Shown here in pieces: positions 42,325 to 50,603 of a stretch of 64,000 nt of DNA. The stretch is taken from positions 3,658,001 to 3,722,000 of the forward strand of contig NZ_CP085301.1 in NCBI RefSeq assembly GCF_020700235.1, written 5' to 3'. The position numbers and the translations under genes are program-made. The notes below the pieces were generated by a model. The model was given only the letters and a program-made list of their open reading frames with translations. It was not told where the DNA came from and ran no database searches. The stretch comes from Haladaptatus pallidirubidus (GTDB lineage: Archaea; Halobacteriota; Halobacteria; Halobacteriales; Haladaptataceae). Numbering within the stretch: position 1 is the first letter of the stretch; every line of letters starts with the position of its first letter.

Positions 42325-42353
42325 GCGAACGAAAAAACAAAAGATGGGTTGAT

Positions 42354-42953
42354 TTACAAGTCGATTGCGTGACCGTCCGACAGTGTTTCGGGCACGCTGT
42401 GGTGATAAGTCATCGCACCGGAGGAGATGACGACTTTAATCGTAAACTCCTCGCGCTCCTGCAAACCACCCGTTATCTGTTCCGTGTCGAGAACGATACG
42501 GAATCTATCTTTCTTGCTGACGAGGACGGGGAGGGAGTCTTCCTCGTCCCGAATTTTTTCGAGACCGAACTGCGTATCGTTTGCTTCACTTCCCATGGTC
42601 ATGATTTGGGCGCCGTCCGGGCCGAGCCACTCGAGGGTGGCCTGTGACAGGTTGATGTCGCCCGCACCGGAGCCTTTCATCACGGTCATGTTGACGTAAT
42701 CGACCTCGTGTGACTTGTCGGCCGAATCGTAGGTGACGTTCCCCATGGTGCTTACCACGTGGACGTGATCTGTCACCTGTGCGCTACTCTCTTGACCGGT
42801 TTGTTCGGCTTTCGATTGGAGAAAGCCCGCCGTATTGATGAGGACGCCTGCGGCGATTGCGGCGACCAACACCATTGCGATGAACACGATGAGCGTTCCA
42901 ATACCGACCTGACCTCGGTTCGAACGCCGGTCGTCTGTGTCTTTTTTGTTCAT
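42354..42953 (-). CDS. Archaellin (orphan)
   Basis: The 199-residue protein has the class III signal NRGQVGIGTLIVFIAMVLVA, cleaved before Gln by prearchaellin peptidase, followed by the hydrophobic helix AIAAGVLINTAGFLQSKAEQ. These are hallmarks of archaellins rather than type IV pilins. The rest is a beta domain (VTDHVHVVSTMGNVTY, VDYVNMTVMKGSGA). No other archaellum genes (arl/fla, che) are nearby, so this is an orphan locus that may code for a minor filament protein. Confidence 0.88.
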   Translation of the reverse strand: MNKKDTDDRRSNRGQVGIGTLIVFIAMVLVAAIAAGVLINTAGFLQSKAEQTGQESSAQVTDHVHVVSTMGNVTYDSADKSHEVDYVNMTVMKGSGAGDINLSQATLEWLGPDGAQIMTMGSEANDTQFGLEKIRDEEDSLPVLVSKKDRFRIVLDTEQITGGLQEREEFTIKVVISSGAMTYHHSVPETLSDGHAIDL

Positions 42954-43157
42954 TTTTATTTTATGACTATTTTAATTGATATCTTGCCAGTTCAGTAGTG
43001 ATACAGTTAGCCCGGTTTCGTATTAAATCCCACAGACGGTTATCATGTCTGAGAATAGTATATAGTAAATAATTTGATATCAATCGATAGGAACCGAACA
43101 AAAGACGGCGTCATCACTCGTCTCTCCTACTAATGTCGGGGATCCGCAAACCGTAAC

Positions 43158-43394
43158 TTAGTCAGCCTGAGGTGCAACCGCTTCGCGCTCAGTCGCACGC
43201 ATCTCCGTCGTTATCGCGTTGGACAGTGCAAAAACAGCGGCTTTGTGGTCAGTTTTCGATTTGTGGATGGACGTCGGTCGTACCCCAAGAGATTCATAAT
43301 CGTCCAGTGTAATCGGTTCTCCGGTTTTCTTCTCGAAATGATTCCCGACCTCTGCAAGCAGGCCGTGAAGGTGGATGAGCTCCTGCTTCTTCAT
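43158..43394 (-). CDS. UPF0058 family protein
   Basis: The 78-residue protein begins MKKQELIHLHGLLAEVGNHF, the exact family start, and continues with ESLGVRPTSIHKSKTDHKAA and FALSNAITTEM. The family is restricted to archaea and uncharacterised; a regulatory or RNA-linked role has been suggested by genome context only. A second in-frame ATG at 43400 lies 25 nt from TTATATTAT (43422-43430) and could be the true leaderless start. Confidence 0.88.
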   Translation of the reverse strand: MKKQELIHLHGLLAEVGNHFEKKTGEPITLDDYESLGVRPTSIHKSKTDHKAAVFALSNAITTEMRATEREAVAPQAD

Positions 43395-43603
43395 AAGCAT
43401 CGCTGAGTAACAGTTGCAGGGTTATATTATTATCTTGAGTGCCGTTAGCACGCCTTACAGTCAACATTTCGGGAGTTTCGCTTCCGTATCGCACTGGTAC
43501 GCAGTCATTGTAACCGACCATTACCGTCACGATTGGCGATTACGAGGAATCAATTCTCCTTCGATCAGAAACGCTAGGGATTACTTGTTACTACTCGTCG
43601 CGA

Positions 43604-43655
43604 AGTCAGTCGAGAATGATTTGTGGAAAAGTCAGTCGAGAATGATTTGTGGAAA
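43604..43655. repeat. Perfect tandem duplication of 26 bp
   Basis: AGTCAGTCGAGAATGATTTG plus TGGAAA occurs twice in succession (43604-43629 and 43630-43655) without mismatch. The array lies in the gap between UPF0058 and the zinc-ribbon gene. It may be recent slippage or a duplicated binding site. Confidence 0.85.
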
Positions 43656-43690
43656 ACTGTTCTCCCGCGTGGCGCACCAATAAGCAGTAC

Positions 43691-43870
43691 TTACTGAAGT
43701 TGTTTGAGCGTGTTCAAATCGCTCTCGGTTCGTGTGAACTCAGACGTTCGTCGCGTCGCATGGCAGTTCGGGCAGTGGAACTGCTTGTCGGGAGTCGGCA
43801 AGTCGTCAGGGCTTGACTCCCAGTGTTTTCCGCATTCCGGACACAGCAATCGAACGTACGTTTCCACCAT
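43691..43870 (-). CDS. 59-residue zinc-ribbon protein
   Basis: The product begins METYVRLL-like (MVETYVRLLCPECGKHWESS) and has two zinc knuckles, CPECG at 10-14 and CPNCH at 33-37. It closes with a helical tail (SEFTRTESDLNTLKQLQ). Small CPxCG zinc proteins of this size are common in haloarchaea and some are known to affect growth or biofilm. The target of this one is unknown. The start is the first ATG of the frame at 43870. Confidence 0.8.
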   Translation of the reverse strand: MVETYVRLLCPECGKHWESSPDDLPTPDKQFHCPNCHATRRTSEFTRTESDLNTLKQLQ

Positions 43871-43964
43871 ATCCCGCCTATCGAGTGGTAAGGAGAAAAA
43901 TCTTGTTGGCGATGCCGTGAAAGAGAGCAGTCGCTGGCCGTCTGCTACGCCACACGGTTTCGTC

Positions 43965-44159
43965 TTAGAGCCGTTGGAGGTTCGTCGCTCGTGGTCCTTT
44001 GTCCGCCTGTTCGATGTCGAATTCGACTTCTTGTCCTTCCTCTAAATCCGGCCCGCCGATATCCTCCATGTGGAAGAATACGTCGTCGTCCGCGTCGTCA
44101 GTCTCGATAAAACCGTAACCGCCGGTATCGTTGAAGAACGTGACCGTACCTTGCGCCAT
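43965..44159 (-). CDS. cspA: Cold-shock-domain protein
   Basis: The 64-residue protein has the CSD RNA-binding motifs: GTVTFFNDTGGYGFIETDD (RNP1-like) and DVFFHMEDI (RNP2-like). EGQEVEFDIEQADKGPRATN follows. It acts as an RNA chaperone. The ATG at 44159 is chosen as the start of the conserved domain. AATTCTTATC around 44187-44196 is a likely TATA box. Confidence 0.95.
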   Translation of the reverse strand: MAQGTVTFFNDTGGYGFIETDDADDDVFFHMEDIGGPDLEEGQEVEFDIEQADKGPRATNLQRL

Positions 44160-44291
44160 TGCAGGTGAACAGAGCGGTGTGATGAAGATAAGAATTGCGG
44201 CTAATGGTACTACACTTCCACCGACTCTTTCACATCGTCTCCCGACCGAGTCCACCGCCGAAACATATAAGTTCCAAGGTGCAAAAATATA

Positions 44292-44309
44292 TTTTAGAGA
44301 TGTCTAAAA
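44292..44309. promoter_or_regulatory. Palindromic operator-like site before the Mn-type transporter
   Basis: TTTTAGA (44292-44298) and TCTAAAA (44303-44309) form a perfect 7-bp inverted repeat with a 4-base spacer. It starts within the AT-rich TATA region (AAAATATATTTT, 44284-44295) and extends toward the expected transcription start. The size, spacing and CTAAAA/TTTTAG half-sites suit a DtxR/MntR/SirR-type metalloregulator. The identity of the regulator is inferred. Confidence 0.6.
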
Positions 44310-44343
44310 CTGTCTTCGTCTCCGCGGAGGGGGCGTATATCTG

Positions 44344-45543
44344 ATGAATGAACTACTAGAAGTGTTTCTGGCGTCGGTTCGTGATGGCTACGTCCAAGTG
44401 AGCGCGTTCGTCGCAGTCACAGTTCTCCTGTTTGGCCTCATCCAGTACCGAACGAGCGGTGCGCTAGTCGAACGATTGTCCGAAAACGAGCGGCTGCAAC
44501 CGCTTTTTGGCGCGCTCATGGGACTCACACCCGGCTGTGGCGGCGCTATCGTCATGATGCCGTTGTACGTCCGCGGCACGGTTAGTTTCGGAACCGTCGT
44601 CGCCACGCTCATCGCGACGGCTGGCGACTCCGCCTTCGTCATCCTCGCGCTGGCACCGAAAGCCGGACTGTACGCGTACAGTATCGCACTCGCTGCCGCC
44701 ATCGTCTCCGGCTACGCCATCGACCGGTTCGGCATGGGTGTCGGACGCGTCGATAACGCTGTGGCTACCATCAGCAACACGGCGACCGACGGCGGCGTCG
44801 TCAGCGCAAGTCGCGGCGGCAACCCGGCCCACGAGTACGATGCGGGCTGCGAAACGTCTACCGCGCGAGAATCGTCCATTCTGACACCCCTCAGCCACGC
44901 AGTTCACGCTCTCTGGTGGGTGTCCGCGAGTATCGCGCTCGCACTAGGTGTCATCTACCTCGCCGCGGGCGCACCCGAGGTTCCACTGGAACTCGGCACC
45001 TCCTTTGCAGGAGCATTCACGGTCGTCGGAATTGTGGGAACAACCGCGTCGTTTTACATCTACTTCGTCGGCCGACACTACCTCGGTGATGGCCATATCG
45101 GCCGCGCTCGAGACACGTTCGCTAACATCTACGAAACGCTCGTCCACGCGGCACAGGAGACGAGTTTCGTCACCGTTTGGGTGCTCACGGCGTACCTGCT
45201 GTACGAGTACTCCGTCCTCCTGTTCAACATCAACGTCGGCGAACTCGCCGCCGCCGCTGGCCTGCTCGCGCCCGTCGCTGGCGCGGCGCTCGGACTGATT
45301 CCGGGCTGTGGCCCGCAAATCGTGTTGGCGAGTGTGTACGCGGAAGGCGGGATTCCGTTTTCCGCGCTCACCGCGAACGCCATCAGCCAGGACGGCGACG
45401 CGCTGTTCCCGCTCATTGCCATCGACAAAAAGGCCGCAATCGTCGCGTCGGTTTACACGACCATCCCTGCGCTCATCGTCGGTATCGGGTTGCACGTGCT
45501 GTTTGACCTCGGTTCGGCGACCGGATTCGGCGTCATCGGGTAG
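44344..45543 (+). CDS. Putative manganese transporter (ArsP_2/PF11449 type, about 10 helices)
   Basis: The 399-residue protein has two homologous halves, each with a Pro-Gly-Cys-Gly loop: LFGALMGLTPGCGGAIVMMP near residues 54-73 and LGLIPGCGPQIVLASVYAEG near 317-336. Asp residues follow in TAGDSAFVILA and SQDGDALFPLIAI. This matches a family annotated as putative manganese transporters. A Ser/Asp-rich cytoplasmic loop lies at 140-180. A palindromic site upstream suggests metal-dependent repression. The direction of transport is unknown. Confidence 0.85.
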   Translation: MNELLEVFLASVRDGYVQVSAFVAVTVLLFGLIQYRTSGALVERLSENERLQPLFGALMGLTPGCGGAIVMMPLYVRGTVSFGTVVATLIATAGDSAFVILALAPKAGLYAYSIALAAAIVSGYAIDRFGMGVGRVDNAVATISNTATDGGVVSASRGGNPAHEYDAGCETSTARESSILTPLSHAVHALWWVSASIALALGVIYLAAGAPEVPLELGTSFAGAFTVVGIVGTTASFYIYFVGRHYLGDGHIGRARDTFANIYETLVHAAQETSFVTVWVLTAYLLYEYSVLLFNINVGELAAAAGLLAPVAGAALGLIPGCGPQIVLASVYAEGGIPFSALTANAISQDGDALFPLIAIDKKAAIVASVYTTIPALIVGIGLHVLFDLGSATGFGVIG

Positions 45544-45576
45544 CGCGAAAAGGCTGGTATGATCGGAGTCAGCTAA

Positions 45577-45898
45577 CTGAACGATGAACTGTCCGGCGAT
45601 TTCTTTGACCTCTTCCATCGTCTTCGCCTTGTCGAAGGCGTCTAGGTACGGCGAGACGCCGTTGAGCGCGTTGAACGACGTCGGGTGACCGCGCTTCGAC
45701 GCTGTGGATGGTCACTGCCGCCGCCAGGATGTCCTTGTTCTCGATGGACGGTGTCGCACCGGCGTACGCCGCCACGCCTGTGTTTTCTCCGGAGCTGCCG
45801 CCGTCGCTATCGCCGCCGTGGTCGTCCGCGCCGACGATACCGATACCTGCTCTCGTCAATTCCACAGCCCCGATAGCCGCCGACCCTGCGAGAAGGTT
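45577..45898 (-). pseudogene. Broken ferritin-like (PF13668-type) lipoprotein gene
   Basis: Reading down the minus strand, NLLAGSAAIGAV and GGDSDGGSSG recall the exported N-terminus of haloarchaeal ferritin-like proteins. The frame then jumps directly to ENTGVAAYAGATPSIENKDI and AAAVTIHSVEAR, the last third of the ferritin-like domain, so about 80 residues of the helical bundle seem deleted near 45780-45790. At about 45687-45692 the frame shifts by one base, after which HPTSFNALNGVSPYLDAFDK and TMEEVKEIAGQFIVQ complete the family C-terminus. There is no stop at the expected place; the frame runs into the transporter gene. The start is also unclear. Confidence 0.75.
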
Positions 45899-45959
45899 AC
45901 GTTATTAATGACTAGCTCATCGCATCGCAAGGTGCCTATCTCCCGATAGAAACAGAAAA

Positions 45960-46265
45960 TCAGTCCCACGTCGCCCACAGGAGGAACGATAGGGCGAAAA
46001 ACTCCAACACGTGAAGCGCGAGCATCGCGTGCCAGGCCACGGGCGGCACCGCGGTTGCGAACCAAGCGGCACGCATCTGATCCCAGGTGTACACGTAGAA
46101 CGCCAGCGCGTTTTCGCCGAGCAAGAGGAGTGCGAACACCGACAGGCCGAGCGTCTGCTTCGAGCGGAACTGCATGTAGTTCCGGAGCCAAACGTAGCTC
46201 AGGCCGAGGAGCAACAGCACGTTCAGTGCCGTTGAAACCCGCGCTACGTCTATCCAGAGGCCCAT
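45960..46265 (-). CDS. Three-helix membrane protein of unknown function
   Basis: The 101-residue protein has three hydrophobic helices (about residues 10-29, 38-60, 78-98) with several Trp and Tyr residues. A strong Shine-Dalgarno sequence, GGGAGG, lies 6 nt upstream of the ATG, unusual among the leaderless genes here. It precedes the broken ferritin-like gene on the same strand and follows a winged-helix regulator, forming a possible membrane-sensor pair. Confidence 0.72.
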   Translation of the reverse strand: MGLWIDVARVSTALNVLLLLGLSYVWLRNYMQFRSKQTLGLSVFALLLLGENALAFYVYTWDQMRAAWFATAVPPVAWHAMLALHVLEFFALSFLLWATWD

Positions 46266-46321
46266 CTGTTCCTCCCTTGTGATCGGTGACGGTTATATGC
46301 TTTCCCAGATTCAACCATACT

Positions 46322-46597
46322 TTACTCCACCTGTTCTATGATTTCCTCGACGATGTCCCAGTGCTGGCGGGTGTGCTCCGTGAGCAAGTATACTGCGCCG
46401 TAGTCGTCCCCGCTGTTCTCGATAATGTCGTTGTCCATCAGTACGTCGAGGTGATGGCGAACCGTCTTGTAGTCCAGGTCTAACGCCTCGGCCAGTTGAT
46501 TGGCGTTCCGGGGACGTTCATCCAGCGCGCGAATCAGGCGGACGCGATTGGCACCGCCGCGCGTACCGGTGAGTACGTACCACAGGACACCCTCCAT
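46322..46597 (-). CDS. Winged-helix regulator (ArsR-like)
   Basis: The 91-residue protein has the HTH core GANRVRLIRALDERPRNANQ, LAEALDLDYKTVRHHLDVL and the wing DDYGAVYLLTE. It ends with a helical tail. It belongs to small haloarchaeal ArsR/HTH_20-type regulators without a sensor domain. ATG 46597 is chosen as the family starts MEGVLWYVL. It sits 57 bases upstream of the three-helix membrane protein and may be its operon partner. Confidence 0.82.
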   Translation of the reverse strand: MEGVLWYVLTGTRGGANRVRLIRALDERPRNANQLAEALDLDYKTVRHHLDVLMDNDIIENSGDDYGAVYLLTEHTRQHWDIVEEIIEQVE

Positions 46598-46641
46598 CAC
46601 CGCCAACCGACACACCCCGGACACGTAAGCGCATCGCCCAA

Positions 46642-46926
46642 CTAAACGGTGAAGAGATGGCCGTCTCTGGGCACGTCGAACAGACCGATTCGCGCTCCAG
46701 CGTCCAACCACGCGTGCCCGTAAGAAAACGATGCGAGTGCGTTCACGAGGTCGTCGTCGTCTCGGAAATGTCGCCCGTCTTCGAGATACGATCGGGCCAT
46801 CTCTTGACAGTCCGCCGCCGCCTCGCCCATCGGCGTGTCGGCCGCTGGAGCTATTTCCGCGGCGTCGAGCGCCTCCAATAGGAGGCGCTCGTAGCGGTTC
46901 GTCTTCTCCACGATGTCTGCGCCCAT
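46642..46926 (-). CDS. DUF357 family protein
   Basis: The 94-residue protein contains the helical DUF357 hairpin: EKTNRYERLLLEALDAAEIA, DCQEMARSYLEDGRHFRDDD and NALASFSYGHAWLDAGARIG. The family is archaeal and of unknown function, possibly RNA-related. It is just upstream of the winged-helix gene on the same strand. The start at 46926 is the first ATG of the frame. Confidence 0.85.
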   Translation of the reverse strand: MGADIVEKTNRYERLLLEALDAAEIAPAADTPMGEAAADCQEMARSYLEDGRHFRDDDDLVNALASFSYGHAWLDAGARIGLFDVPRDGHLFTV

Positions 46927-47079
46927 GCACGACCCCTGGAAGGGGGCGAACGTAAGACCTTCGAGGTGTCTCCTCGACCGGGCGTAACGTGCCTAGTGAA
47001 CGAACTCACCCGAGTGTCGAAACCGGAAACGACCGAAGACAGCGCAAGCTAAATACAGCGCGAACTGTGATATTGCACC

Positions 47080-48411
47080 ATGAGCGAACACTCTCACGTC
47101 GAGATTTACACGAAGGAGAATTGCCCCTACTGCGACAAGGCGAAAGATCTCTTCGACGAGAAAGGAATCGAGTACGAAACGTACAACGTGACCGGCGACG
47201 ACGACCGCTTCTCCGAGATGGTCGAACGCGCCGACGGGCGCAAGACGGCGCCCGAAGTGTTCATCGACGACGAACTTATCGGCGGATGGGATGAGACGAG
47301 CGCGCTGGAGGAAACGGGCGAACTGGACGAAAAACTCGGTATCGCGTCGCCGGATGCCGGAGATGAAACGACTCCCGAACACCGGACGCTCATCGTCTCC
47401 GGGAGCGGGATTGCGGGACTGACCGCCGCAATCTACGCGGCACGCGGGAACAACGACCCACTCGTCCTCCAAGGCGACGAACCGGGCGGCCAGTTGACTC
47501 TCACGACGGATGTAGAGAACTACCCCGGATTTCCGGACGGCATCAGCGGCCCGGAACTCATCAACAACATGCAGGAGCAAGCCGAGCGGTTCGGGGCCGA
47601 AGTGAAGACGGGCATCATCGAGAACGTTGACGACACGTCCCGCCCGTTCCGCGTCGAACTCTCGAACGGCGACGTGTACACAACTGACGCGCTCATCGCG
47701 GCCAGCGGTGCGAGCGCCAGAACCCTCTCGATTCCGGGGGAAGACGACCTGATGGGCTACGGCGTTTCGACCTGCGCGACCTGCGACGGGGCGTTCTTCC
47801 GCGACGAAGAAATGGTCGTCATCGGCGGCGGCGACGCCGCGTTCGAGGAGGCGTCGTTCCTCACGAAATTCGCGAAGAAGGTGTATCTCGTCCACCGACG
47901 CGAAGAGTTCCGCGCCGAGAAGTATTGGCAAGACCGCGTGCAGAAGAAAGTCGATGCCGGCGAAATCGAAATTATGAAAAACACCGAGGTAACCGAGATT
48001 CACGGTTCTCCCGAAGGGGGCGTCGATCACGTCACGATGGTCACCAATTCCGACGGGAAACCGTCCCAGAAACTCGACGACCCGGAAACCGAGGAGTTCG
48101 ACTTCGACACTGGTGCGGTGTTCCTTGCTATCGGCCACACGCCGAACACGGACTACCTCGAAGATACGGGCGTCGAACTGGACGAGGAAGGCTACATTCG
48201 AACCCTCGGCGGCAAAGGCGGCGGTCAGACGAAGACGGACGTGTCAGGTATCTTCGGCGCGGGCGACGTGGTGGACTTCCACTACCAACAGGCCGTAACC
48301 GCCGCTGGAATGGGCTGTAAGGCCGCGCTCGACGCCGACGGTTATCTAGAAACCGCCGACCTCGGCGAGGCGACTGCCGCACAGGAAGGCGCGGCGGCGT
48401 CCGACGACTGA
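47080..48411 (+). CDS. Glutaredoxin-thioredoxin reductase fusion protein
   Basis: The 443-residue protein joins an N-terminal glutaredoxin (residues 1-85; active site CPYC at 15-18; TAPEVFIDDELIGGW cis-Pro region) to a thioredoxin-reductase-like flavoprotein. The latter has the FAD loop IVSGSGIAGLTAAIYAARG, the redox pair CATC at 232-235, VVIGGGDAAFEEASFL and GIFGAGDVVD. The reductase could feed electrons straight to the attached glutaredoxin. CTAAATAC at about 47050 is the likely TATA box. The physiological disulfide substrate is unknown. Confidence 0.92.
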   Translation: MSEHSHVEIYTKENCPYCDKAKDLFDEKGIEYETYNVTGDDDRFSEMVERADGRKTAPEVFIDDELIGGWDETSALEETGELDEKLGIASPDAGDETTPEHRTLIVSGSGIAGLTAAIYAARGNNDPLVLQGDEPGGQLTLTTDVENYPGFPDGISGPELINNMQEQAERFGAEVKTGIIENVDDTSRPFRVELSNGDVYTTDALIAASGASARTLSIPGEDDLMGYGVSTCATCDGAFFRDEEMVVIGGGDAAFEEASFLTKFAKKVYLVHRREEFRAEKYWQDRVQKKVDAGEIEIMKNTEVTEIHGSPEGGVDHVTMVTNSDGKPSQKLDDPETEEFDFDTGAVFLAIGHTPNTDYLEDTGVELDEEGYIRTLGGKGGGQTKTDVSGIFGAGDVVDFHYQQAVTAAGMGCKAALDADGYLETADLGEATAAQEGAAASDD

Positions 48412-48466
48412 ATTCGACCGGTAGAAATTCGATTTTTATCCCGTAAATTTCGCTCACATCGTTTTC

Positions 48467-48841
48467 ATGGCGGACTCCGCGGACTCCGCCGATGCAGGCA
48501 CCAACCACAGACCCTTAACGCTTGACGACGAAATGAGGGCTATGGTTGACGCAGACGAAGTCGAGACGACAACGTACAGCATCGAAGGACCGGACGGCGA
48601 CAGCGACGAGCTCGAACTCCCGCCGGGACTCATCGACCTGCTCCGTGAGGAAGACGAGACGCGCGAAACGGTCGTCGGTGACATGGCGCTCGTGTCGTTC
48701 GTCCAGCAGGCCCACGCCGCGGTTCACCACACGCAGGGCGAACCGGACGAGGAAGTCGTCGCCATCGAGGAGAAAGCGCGCGACCTGTTCGAGGAACGAC
48801 TCGGCATCTCCTTCGAGCAGGCGACCGGACATTCACACTAA
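48467..48841 (+). CDS. Acidic haloarchaeal protein of unknown function
   Basis: The 124-residue protein is soluble and highly acidic. A Ser/Asp-rich N-terminus is followed by LTLDDEMRAMVDADEVETTT and a predicted helical C-terminal half (GDMALVSFVQQAHAAVHHTQ, KARDLFEERLGISFEQATG). TTTTTATCC at 48433-48441 lies about 28 nt upstream of the ATG. No domain is recognised. It follows the Grx-TrxR gene but with its own promoter. Confidence 0.72.
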   Translation: MADSADSADAGTNHRPLTLDDEMRAMVDADEVETTTYSIEGPDGDSDELELPPGLIDLLREEDETRETVVGDMALVSFVQQAHAAVHHTQGEPDEEVVAIEEKARDLFEERLGISFEQATGHSH

Positions 48842-48924
48842 ACGATAGATCGGTTTCCGATTAAAACGAGCGTCCGGTTTGTTTCTTTCTGAACCGGTAC
48901 TGTCTGTCGGATCATCAGCGAGCG

Positions 48925-49761
48925 CTACAGATCGATTCTGTCCCCGATTTCGACGATTTCCAGCGATTTCGGATAGTCGTAACTTCGGCCGTGTTCGTAC
49001 AGTGCTGTCGGGTCTGCGGTGAGTCCTTTCCACATGTCCCAGTGGCTTGGAAGCAGGGCATCCAGCTTGAGTGCGTTCGCGGCCTCGATGGTCTGATTTT
49101 CGTCGCTGTACCACTTCGTCCGCTTCGGCTCGCGGGTCCGTTTGTCCGGAATTTGACCGACGGAACCGAAGGCGAGTACGCCGAGGTCAATGTCGTAGCG
49201 TTCGCCGATTGGTTCGAGTTCGTCGCCCGGTTTCGTGTCGCCGCCGTGGAAAAAGGTTCCCGCCTCGTGTTCGATGACGTAGGAAACGGGATGGGTGGAA
49301 TCCGGGTCGTTCGCCGGTTCGACGCGAATCGTGAACTCGCCGACTTCGAAGCTATCACCGTCCGAGACTTCCTCGAATTGGTCGTCGGAAACGTCCCATT
49401 CGTCAGTCCAATTTTCGTCGTCGCGAGCGACGGCGAGGCTGTCGTCCGGGGCGTAAAATGTCGCGCCGGTCGATTCGAGAATCGGCGCCTGGCTCGGTCC
49501 GTGAGTGTGGTCTGTGTGTTCGTGCGTCGCCAGTACCGCGTCGGCCTCAGCCACGTCCTCCGGATCGAACGGAATCGGAATCATTCGGACGGTTCGCGGC
49601 GGGTCGCCGGTTCCGAGGTACGGATCGATGAACACCGTCGTTCCACTGTTTCCTTTGAGGACGAACCCGTTGCATCCGAGATACCAGATGGCAACGCCGT
49701 CGGGTGCTGCGTCTTCGACTGCGCGCGGAATCCAGTCTCCCCAGTCGCTGTGAATCGCCAT
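48925..49761 (-). CDS. Metallo-beta-lactamase fold hydrolase, UlaG/NAPE-PLD-like
   Basis: The 278-residue protein has the MBL zinc motif ATHEHTDHTHGPS (about residues 75-87) and further ligands in FFHGGDTKPGDEL and LLPSHWDMWKG. IWYLGCNGFVLKGNSGTTVF, near the N-terminus, resembles the UlaG/YtnP branch. The substrate is uncertain (lactone, phosphodiester or N-acyl compound). ATG 49761 is chosen because upstream residues in the frame are basic and non-coding in character. Confidence 0.85.
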   Translation of the reverse strand: MAIHSDWGDWIPRAVEDAAPDGVAIWYLGCNGFVLKGNSGTTVFIDPYLGTGDPPRTVRMIPIPFDPEDVAEADAVLATHEHTDHTHGPSQAPILESTGATFYAPDDSLAVARDDENWTDEWDVSDDQFEEVSDGDSFEVGEFTIRVEPANDPDSTHPVSYVIEHEAGTFFHGGDTKPGDELEPIGERYDIDLGVLAFGSVGQIPDKRTREPKRTKWYSDENQTIEAANALKLDALLPSHWDMWKGLTADPTALYEHGRSYDYPKSLEIVEIGDRIDL

Positions 49762-50001
49762 ACGAACTACTGGCCGGTATGCGTGCCTAAAGCTTGCGTT
49801 CACTCCCGGCAACCGAGTCGTAATATGCTTTTTGACGGTCGATGAATCGATATCTCTCAATTATTAACCAAAGACATATATTACGTCAGTCACATTCGAA
49901 AAACGCCTGACGATAGTAGTTTCACTGTCGCAGGCAGTCGGTACTGCAATGTGTCTCTGACAGGTGCGGTCGGTATCAACCGCACCCACATTCGAACGTT
50001 T

Positions 50002-50349
50002 TCACGAGTGGCGACTGTCGAAAGGAAGCGACGTTTCCAGCGCGGAGATATCACACGTTCGTTCGACGGTGTTCGTCTCCGCGTCGTAGACGATAAATCC
50101 GTAATCCATCAATCGCGGAAGGTGGTTGTGATGGAGTTCGATGACGGTCTGTCGCATGTCATCGTTCGATGCCGTCTCATCGATGAACATCGACTCGGCC
50201 AATTCGGGGAGTTCGATGGGACAGTCGTGTTCTGTGAGAGAGCGGATGACTTCTCTGCGGAGGGGATGCTGGAGGACTTCGAACACGGCGGAAGGTGTGG
50301 ATGACAGTGCGTCGTCCGTGTCCGACAGCACGAATCTGTTGTTGCTCAT
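50002..50349 (-). CDS. DUF7344-like winged-helix protein
   Basis: The 115-residue protein has the core VFEVLQHPLRREVIRSLTEH, ELPELAESMF, and IELHHNHLPRLMDYGFIVYD, typical of small haloarchaeal wHTH regulators. The wing VYDAETNTVERT and a short tail follow. It diverges from the DUF1724-like regulator with 254 bases between starts. Targets are unknown. Confidence 0.82.
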   Translation of the reverse strand: MSNNRFVLSDTDDALSSTPSAVFEVLQHPLRREVIRSLTEHDCPIELPELAESMFIDETASNDDMRQTVIELHHNHLPRLMDYGFIVYDAETNTVERTCDISALETSLPFDSRHS

Positions 50350-50603
50350 GTGAATAGTATATCTCGTTGCCCCATTTCGTGGAGATGGGCCAATGGCGTA
50401 GCGGGTACCGAGTTCGAATCACGAACCCGGGCATCCGTTGTATTTGAGGCGAGCCCCATTACTTTACTTCGTCGAACGCAGTTTAGATTTGAAAAATGAG
50501 TTCCTACCCAAAAATCTATCTCGATAGTTCGGACGGTGATGATAAATGTTACTATTATTTAAAACATGTTTATAACGAATCCAGCACAACGACTGTTCAC
50601 TGT

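Noticed and set aside
43414..43683. 89-codon plus-strand open frame across the 26-bp tandem repeat
   Set aside because: The frame includes the tandem duplication, is not acidic and lacks a plausible function; the real gene nearby is the minus-strand zinc ribbon.
50384..50436. tRNA-like words (TGGCGTAGC and GTTCGAATC) between two regulator genes
   Set aside because: The two boxes are too close together, there is no anticodon arm and the ends do not pair as an acceptor stem. A short hairpin can form, but not a cloverleaf. At most it is a remnant.
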